DNA of 12,296 bases from Willaertia magna (taxonomy: Eukaryota > Heterolobosea > Eutetramitea > Acrasida > Naegleriidae), in contig CADWAF010001377.1 in the NCBI GenBank assembly GCA_902984215.1, forward strand, positions 1 to 12,296, in the 5' to 3' direction. Under the pieces are notes generated by a model. The model was given only the letters and a program-made list of their open reading frames with translations, made no database searches and had not been told where the DNA came from. Position numbers and translations under genes: made by a program. Shown here piece after piece: positions 8,504-12,296 of the stretch. Every line of letters starts with the position of its first letter. The stretch's first letter is position 1.

Positions 8504-9662
8504 ACCCTATATCTCGCTACAGTATTTGGTTTATTAGTGAGGGTTGTAATTGGATCGGTATCCTCAAGTGGTTTTGCACCCAAAACAATTCTATTAATAG
8601 AGACACTCAACGCTTTTGAGACTGCCCTCTTTAATTCTGCAATGTCTCCGTTTTTTTGTACTCTAACTTTTACTTCCCCTTTAGGACCAACGAGCTTCAC
8701 TTCAATCATTTCATCTTTGTTTGCTTGTCTACCTAAGCCATATTGTGAACTGGAGCTTACAGGAGAGGAAGAGGTTGAAGACGAGTCACAATATTTTTCA
8801 ACATCAGAGATATGTTTAATTAATACCGATTTCAACAATGCCTCTTGAAGCATGGGATCGTTTTCATCTTGCATGGAAGAAGAGCCTTTTGAATTATTAG
8901 AACTTAACCTTTCTTTGTTATTTAAGCCGGTAAAAGAAGTACTACTTCTACTGTTGTGCATGTTGGAGCTTGAATTTCTTCCTCCTTGCTCATTTTGATA
9001 CTTTGGAGATTCTGAAGCATTTCTTTGAAATTCTAGCACATGCCTTACTAATTTATCTAGTTCCTTTAGAGATTGTTTGACTTCTTCCTCCTTATTCTTT
9101 AATGAGGCTACTTCTTGTTCCAACATCTTAACCTTTTTCTTTAATCTAATTTTATTGTGTAATTAAGTATTTTGTAAAGTGCTACTTACTTTTTAGTGGT
9201 TTCATCTTTTTCTTTTGTAGAAGCTTGTTGGTGGCTGGCTACAATATGAGGAGGATATCCTTGTTGATACTGATCGAGATTAGGTTGATAATTAAAAGTA
9301 GGATATGATGTTTGTGGATTGTAACCCAATGTTTGATTATTAGGAGTAAACTGGTTTAATCTTTGCATTGCAAAAAAGCCAGGATGCATTCCTTGAGGAG
9401 CATTTAAGTTTGGGCTAGTATTAACAAGGTGGTGCATACTTTGCTGGTTGCTATTAGGAGTTGCCTGTAAACCTTGAGCGTTTAGATTAGTATTTTGAGT
9501 ACTAGAATTCATTTCAGTGGAAGGTAAACTGTTTGTTGGGTTTTGACTGAGTTGACAGTACATCTGAGGATTTGTTTGAGTTTGTTGATCATAACTGCTC
9601 GCAAACCCTTCATTTGAAACAACAGAGGTGGGTGGTTGAAAATGTTGACTTTGGGGGAACAT
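8497..9662 (-). CDS. UIM- and ubiquitin-like-domain coiled-coil protein
   Basis: Two exons (9662-9190 and 9145-8497) give 373 aa. Residues 1-145 are a low-complexity Gln/Asn/Pro/Ser region ending near YQQGYPPH. Residues 155-200 form a coiled coil (KKLKKKVKMLEQEV and onward). A polar Ser/Asn-rich linker follows. A UIM-like helix lies at 251-269 (DENDPMLQEALLKSVL: acidic lead, L257, A260, S264). A second Ser run spans 276-291. Residues 304-373 resemble ubiquitin, with a LGAKPLEDTDPITTL stretch like ubiquitin's AGKQLEDGRTL strand and turn. It ends RYRVL with no Gly-Gly, so it is a built-in UBL and not a conjugated modifier. UIMs bind ubiquitin and UBLs bind ubiquitin receptors or ligases, so a scaffold or adaptor for the neighbouring E2/E3 is a fair inference. 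The gene looks paralogous to the UIM gene at 10900-11355. Confidence 0.85.
9146..9189 (-). other. 44-nt intron in UIM/UBL gene
   Basis: The donor GTAAGT starts at 9189 and the acceptor AAATTAG ends at 9146. It splits a Lys codon AA|A (phase 2) at the head of the coiled coil. Without splicing, the frame stops at the donor TAA. Confidence 0.85.
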
Positions 9663-9821
9663 GTGACAATTTTTTTTTGGAGTTTTTCCAATAATTTTTT
9701 TTTGACAAATGATTTTATTGATTGGTTGGCCAAAAAAACCAGTGGTATAAAAATAGAACTTAATCTTATTTAGTTTTCTGACTTTATTAGATTTCCTGTC
9801 CGAAATTAAAAATAGAACATT
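9663..9821 (-). promoter_or_regulatory. 159-bp upstream region of UIM/UBL gene
   Basis: Two T9 tracts (A9 in mRNA sense) lie at 9670-9678 and 9695-9703, the nearer one 7 bp before the ATG. CCAATCAAT occurs in minus sense at 9717-9725; the same 9-mer is found between the 76-aa gene and the E2 gene. A promoter role is inferred. Confidence 0.45.
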
Positions 9822-9836
9822 TTATTTGAATGTTCT
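9814..9836. repeat. 8-bp-stem hairpin enclosing a stop codon
   Basis: AGAACATT (9814-9821) pairs perfectly with AATGTTCT (9829-9836) around a 7-nt loop. The loop contains the TAA stop (9822-9824) of the 76-aa gene. An AATAAA (9821-9826, minus sense) overlaps the stop itself. Confidence 0.65.
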
Positions 9837-10052
9837 TAACACTTCGTAGTTACTTGCGATAGCTTCTTTTTCGTTGTTAATATGATAATTTAAATCCTCT
9901 AACTCCAAATCCAATTCGTGTACCTTGAGTTCCCATTCTTCAATTGCTAGTTTTAAATCACTTTTAACTTCTCCTTCTTCTGTTTCTTCTATTTCGCTGT
10001 CACTGCTCATGTCACTTGTGTCACTTGCTTGGTAACTATCGGAATCGCTCAT
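9822..10052 (-). CDS. 76-aa acidic coiled-coil protein
   Basis: Starts at the ATG at 10052 (MSDSDSYQASDTSD), preceded by an A9 tract at 10065-10073. Residues 1-30 are Ser/Asp/Glu-rich with SDSD- and SDSE-type sites fit for casein kinase 2. Residues 32-70 form an amphipathic helix likely to coil (LKLAIEEWELKVHELDLELEDL). No known domain is seen. The first helical stretch slightly resembles a UIM, but Trp stands at the key Ser position, so it is not called. It is divergent from the E2 gene, with 108 bp between the starts, so the two may be expressed together. It may be a partner of another coiled-coil protein of the cluster, but no function is assigned. Confidence 0.65.
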   Translation of the reverse strand: MSDSDSYQASDTSDMSSDSEIEETEEGEVKSDLKLAIEEWELKVHELDLELEDLNYHINNEKEAIASNYEVLRTFK

Positions 10053-10160
10053 CTTCAATTTGAATTTTTTTTTATTTATGTTGTTTACAAATAGTTTCCA
10101 ATCAATCCAACGAAAAGTGGCTTCCTAATTTTCCAATAAAAAAAAATATCAAAACATCCA
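10053..10160. promoter_or_regulatory. bidirectional promoter between 76-aa gene and E2 gene
   Basis: Only 108 bp separate two divergent start codons, so both promoters must lie here or inside the genes. It holds an A9 tract for each gene (T9 at 10065-10073 on + for the minus gene, A9 at 10138-10146 for E2). CCAAT words lie at 10098 and 10133, the first within CCAATCAAT. Confidence 0.55.
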
Positions 10161-10607
10161 ATGGCCACAAGAATTCCAAAAGAATTTAAAGAAATCAATA
10201 CCTCTGAATTTGGAGACTTTTCAGTTGGTATTCCTGATGAAAGTAATATTTTCTTATGGGAAGGAGTTCTGTTTGGACCAGGTGACAGCGTTTATGAAAA
10301 TGGTAATTTCAAATTCAACATTCTTTTCCCGAATACCTACCCTTTCAAAGCACCAGAGGTTCTTTTCACTACTAAAGTGTTCCATCCTAACATAAACAGC
10401 GACGGTCAGCCTTGTTTACAGACTTTAAACAGTTGGGGTCCAAACAAAGACATTAAACAAGTTTTAAAAGAAATTCGAGAATTATTCGTCACCCCTAATT
10501 CAGAACACTCTGTTAATGAAGAAGCAGGTAAATTGTATATTAGCAACAGAAATGAATTCAAGAAGAAAGTAAAAGAATGGGTAGAAGAATTTGCAAACGA
10601 TTTTTAA
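10161..10607 (+). CDS. ubiquitin-conjugating enzyme E2, class I
   Basis: A 148-aa single-exon UBC fold with almost no extensions. Family landmarks seen: YPFKAPEV (60-67), H75-P76-N77, the catalytic Cys85 in GQPCLQTL, W92 of the WxP motif, and a C-terminal helix ending WVEEFANDF. Phe62, which in UbcH5/UbcH7-type E2s contacts RING domains, is present. The HPN Asn that supports transfer is intact, so activity is expected: it would take ubiquitin from E1 on Cys85 and pass it to an E3, plausibly the RBR ligase encoded at 7182-8366. The loop after Cys85 is one residue shorter than in UbcH5, and its usual Ser-Pro-Ala is Gly-Pro-Asn, so partner choice may differ. The usual PxxPP is PxxAP. No N-terminal intron is needed, and the A9 tract sits 14 bp before the ATG. 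A UBL-specific E2 cannot be excluded. Confidence 0.95.
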   Translation: MATRIPKEFKEINTSEFGDFSVGIPDESNIFLWEGVLFGPGDSVYENGNFKFNILFPNTYPFKAPEVLFTTKVFHPNINSDGQPCLQTLNSWGPNKDIKQVLKEIRELFVTPNSEHSVNEEAGKLYISNRNEFKKKVKEWVEEFANDF

Positions 10608-10623
10608 AGTCATGTAAAATTCA

Positions 10624-10629
10624 AATAAA
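10624..10629 (+). terminator. poly(A) signal of E2 gene
   Basis: AATAAA 16 nt after the TAA stop, followed by an A tract (10627-10635). Confidence 0.4.
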
Positions 10630-10678
10630 AAAAAATTGCAGATTATCCCTGTCAAAAAAATAATTTTCAGTTAAAAAA

Positions 10679-10873
10679 ATGGAAACTTTGAAGCAAAAAT
10701 TAGAAGAAGAAAAGAAGAAAAGAAAGGAAATCGCAGCGGAAGTTGAAAAGTTAAAAGTTGAAATGAAATTGAATACAGCATTACAACATAAAAAAGAGAG
10801 ATTATTACTCGAATTGTTGGAAGAAGTTGCAAGAATGAATGATATTTTGGATTTCGCCTACAATTGCCAATAA
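10679..10873 (+). CDS. 64-aa coiled-coil protein
   Basis: Starts at an ATG preceded by A7 (10673-10679), 71 bp after the E2 stop on the same strand. Residues 1-55 are almost wholly a charged coiled coil (LKQKLEEEKKKRKEIAAEVEKL, then LLLELLEEVARMNDIL), ending AYNCQ. No known family. The stop is part of an AATAAA (10869-10874), and the convergent UIM gene ends 26 bp beyond. A small oligomerising partner for the cluster's other coiled-coil proteins is possible. An upstream exon cannot be excluded, since TTTTCAG stands just before the start. Confidence 0.6.
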   Translation: METLKQKLEEEKKKRKEIAAEVEKLKVEMKLNTALQHKKERLLLELLEEVARMNDILDFAYNCQ

Positions 10874-10884
10874 AATTATAGTAA

Positions 10885-10898
10885 TTTATTTAAATAAA
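10885..10898. terminator. palindromic two-way poly(A) signal
   Basis: TTTATTTAAATAAA is a perfect 14-bp palindrome in the 26-bp gap between two convergent stop codons. It offers AATAAA on each strand, for the 64-aa gene (+) and the UIM gene (-). Confidence 0.5.
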
Positions 10899-10899
10899 A

Positions 10900-11355
10900 T
10901 TATTGGAATTCCAAGGATCTTCTGAGAGCTTCGTTCAAATCACTATCCTCTTCAATAAATCTTTCATCCTTGTAACAGCTGTGGTTATTGCTACAAAGAG
11001 AGCTGAAACCTGTGCTTCTTTTAGAGGAAACAGTTTGGATTAAATCCTCTACTTTTTCTAAAATGTCCTCCAATCTTTGATTAGTTCTTCTTTTATCATC
11101 CTCTAATGATTTCTTTAAAGATTTAAACTCGTTTTGCAAACTCTCAGTGTTTTCCTTTGTTCTGAATAGATTTTGAGCACAACTGAAAGCAAAAACTTAC
11201 TTTTTCAACTTCTTTTTAAGTTTCTTAATCTGTTGTTGGTTAAGGTCTTGAGTTGGGGCTAGCTGGCAGCCAAAGTTGTTTGTTGGTGTTTGGTTGTTCA
11301 AGTAATACGGATGGTACAAGTATGGAGGATAAAAGGAATTTCCTTGATGTGACAT
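10900..11355 (-). CDS. short UIM coiled-coil protein
   Basis: Two exons (11355-11201 and 11161-10900) give 138 aa, starting at ATG 11355. Residues 1-40 are Tyr/Pro/Asn/Gln-rich (NSFYPPYLYHPYYLNN). Residues 43-100 are a coiled coil beginning KKLKKKLKK. A Ser/Cys-rich link follows. The last 19 residues are a textbook UIM (EEDSDLNEALRRSLEFQ; L127, A130, S134). UIMs bind ubiquitin, so this is a likely ubiquitin reader. It matches the UIM/UBL protein at 8497-9662 in domain order, in the KKLKKK coil start and in intron phase, but it ends at the UIM with no UBL. Its start is 32 bp from the stop of the gene before it, with an A8 tract at 11363-11370. Confidence 0.8.
11162..11200 (-). other. 39-nt intron in short UIM gene
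   Basis: The donor GTAAGT starts at 11200 and the acceptor CTATTCAG ends at 11162. It splits a Lys codon AA|A (phase 2). A nearer TTTCAG would also keep the frame but would leave an 18-nt intron, outside the 39-47 nt range of the others, so the longer form is preferred. Confidence 0.7.
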
Positions 11356-11371
11356 GACGTAATTTTTTTTA

Positions 11372-11377
11372 TTTATT
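11372..11377 (-). terminator. poly(A) signal in 32-bp spacer
   Basis: AATAAA on the minus strand, 10 nt after the stop of the gene at 11388-12083 and 17 bp before the next ATG. Confidence 0.4.
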
Positions 11378-11387
11378 TGATTTTGGT

Positions 11388-12083
11388 TTAGAGTGTGGGC
11401 CCTTCATCTTCATTAATAAGAGATCTAATAATACTCATAAATTCCTTGGCTTGTTGAAGTCTAAACTGTCTGTCCTGGAAAATACTATTCTGGAGGTGAC
11501 ACACCTGATTTTTCAATTCCATCACTTCTTTTCTCAGCAAAATCAACTCATGTTCTGGACTTAATTTCTCAACAAATCCAAAATTTGAATTTTCAATTAT
11601 TGCTCCGACAACGAATTTGGTGTCAGAATATAACTTCTTGATTTCCTCAATAACAAGAGCACTGGTAAACACTTCCAAGCGAGCAATTCTGTTAACCTCG
11701 TCGTATAAAAAGAAATAATACCTTGAATTCTCTTTTACTTTGAAGTAACAAAAAGACACACTATAATTTTTCACCGTTACAATTAATGCTTTTTGGTTTT
11801 CAACTTGGGGAATGGTGTCAAACTCATTCACACCAAAAACCCAATTGTTTTTAGAACATAATTCACCAACCTGTCTATCAAAATCGTTTTCGCCTTCGCA
11901 AAATGGAGAATTAATAATTTCTTCTAGTGTGTTTTTAACGTCATAAAAATCTTTTTGTAGACACTTCTTGAGAAACCTACAACAAAATACATTAAAATCA
12001 CTCATTTTGTTGTCGTTTTTCATTTCGTAGAAAGTTTCGGTTGGTAGGATTTTCTTAAGAGCAGAAACAATGCCGGAAATCAT
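11388..12083 (-). CDS. protease-like protein without catalytic His, coiled-coil tail
   Basis: A 231-aa single-exon protein; the ATG at 12083 is preceded by an A9 tract (12089-12097). No family is recognised outright. Its order of elements resembles the candidate deubiquitinase at 6171-7124: a Cys-containing helix (FNVFCCRFLKKCL, about 31-43), then paired beta strands (KALIVTVKNYSVSFCYF, about 93-109), then YYFFLYDEVNRIARLEVF where the protease has IIFDSHCND, then a helix (LVIEEIKKLY). The Asp is kept, but the His is replaced by Glu and the Gly-rich turn is gone, which would make it inactive. Residues 180-225 form a coiled coil (LLRKEVMELKNQVCHLQNSI). If the relation is real, it may be a pseudoenzyme that binds ubiquitin or a partner. 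The similarity is by eye and weak in identity. Confidence 0.6.
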   Translation of the reverse strand: MISGIVSALKKILPTETFYEMKNDNKMSDFNVFCCRFLKKCLQKDFYDVKNTLEEIINSPFCEGENDFDRQVGELCSKNNWVFGVNEFDTIPQVENQKALIVTVKNYSVSFCYFKVKENSRYYFFLYDEVNRIARLEVFTSALVIEEIKKLYSDTKFVVGAIIENSNFGFVEKLSPEHELILLRKEVMELKNQVCHLQNSIFQDRQFRLQQAKEFMSIIRSLINEDEGPTL

Positions 12084-12185
12084 GGTAATTTTTTTTTATT
12101 AAAAGCTTAACCTAATCGAGCCCATAACCCAAGAAGAAAACAGAATTCAAATAAAAAAAATTGAAAAAAAACAAAAAATTTAAAA
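12084..12185. promoter_or_regulatory. bidirectional promoter region
   Basis: 102 bp separate the divergent starts at 12083 (-) and 12186 (+). T9 at 12089-12097 serves the minus gene; A8 tracts at 12153-12160 and 12164-12171 lie before the plus gene. The centre (about 12105-12140) is less AT-rich. Confidence 0.5.
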
Positions 12186-12296
12186 ATGGATTACAACGGT
12201 TTGCCCACAAGATTAAACAGTTCTTCAGGTGATCCAAATCAGCAAGTACCACAAGGATATCCTTCCTACCACCACTTAGGATTCCAATTGGTTCAT
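12186..12296 (+). CDS. 5' end of Gln/Pro/Tyr-rich gene (cut by window edge)
   Basis: The frame opens with ATG and runs 37 codons to the window end with no stop (MDYNGLPTRLNSSSGDP, then QQVPQGYPSYHH). The composition and the QGYP word recall the N-termini of the UIM/UBL protein (QQGYPPH) and the short UIM protein (YPPYLYHPYY). It may be a third member of that group, whose coiled coil and UIM would lie beyond the window, but the visible part is low-complexity and cannot prove it. The ATG follows several A tracts, as in the other genes. Confidence 0.6.
   Translation, partial: MDYNGLPTRLNSSSGDPNQQVPQGYPSYHHLGFQLVH

Noticed and set aside
8537..8848. Plus-strand 103-aa frame
   Set aside because: Antisense to the UBL and UIM coding exon, where domain evidence supports the minus strand.
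9509..9733. Minus-strand 74-aa frame overlapping the start of the UIM/UBL gene
   Set aside because: It begins at a non-ATG or weak start, crosses the two A9 tracts and ends inside the other frame with no motif.
9822..10052. A UIM in the 76-aa protein (DLKLAIEEWEL)
   Set aside because: The conserved Ser position is Trp and the helix continues as a coiled coil.
1000..12083. Reassigned stop codons for the whole genome (ciliate-like code)
   Set aside because: The host genes hold no in-frame TAA, TAG or TGA over about 1,400 spliced codons and end at normal positions by domain length, so the unusual stops belong only to the LINE.
1..12296. CRISPR arrays, tRNA or rRNA genes
   Set aside because: No regularly spaced repeats, and I recognised no tRNA-like box A/B arrangement or rRNA core sequence by eye.

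Overview
The window comes from the nuclear genome of an AT-rich, very gene-dense single-celled eukaryote (a protist or an early-branching fungus; I cannot name the lineage). The signs are spliceosomal introns of only 39-47 nt, AATAAA-type poly(A) signals, an A8-9 tract just before each start codon, a LINE retrotransposon, and eukaryotic ubiquitin-pathway proteins. The host genes read cleanly in the standard code and end in TAA or TAG.

Left part (about 465-5940, + strand): one nearly full-length, decaying LINE with an apurinic-type endonuclease, reverse transcriptase, RNase H and a C-terminal CCHC-like knuckle (I/Tad-like organisation). It has a coiled-coil leading frame (465-977), ORF1 (1000-2121) and ORF2 (2136-5630). 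It carries in-frame stops but no frameshift over about 4.6 kb. The visible reverse transcriptase and RNase H catalytic motifs are intact. The first 460 bases hold a 26-bp perfect palindrome and no convincing gene.

Right part (6171-12296): nine tightly packed host genes separated by 26-159 bp. Restoring the small introns gives, from left to right: a papain-like cysteine protease with a Cys/His pair (candidate deubiquitinase, -); a complete RING-IBR-RING E3 ligase (-); a coiled-coil protein with a ubiquitin-interacting motif (UIM) and a C-terminal ubiquitin-like domain (-); a 76-aa acidic coiled-coil protein (-); a class I E2 ubiquitin-conjugating enzyme (+); a 64-aa coiled-coil protein (+); a shorter UIM/coiled-coil protein that looks paralogous to the UBL protein (-); a protein resembling the protease but without its His, with a C-terminal coiled coil (-); and the 5' end of a Q/P/Y-rich gene cut by the window edge (+).

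Taken together, 6171-12083 looks like a physically linked ubiquitin module in a eukaryote: conjugating enzyme, ligase, probable remover and ubiquitin readers, many with coiled coils that could hold them in one assembly. No E1 and no free ubiquitin gene is visible. The functional link is inferred from linkage and domains, not shown.
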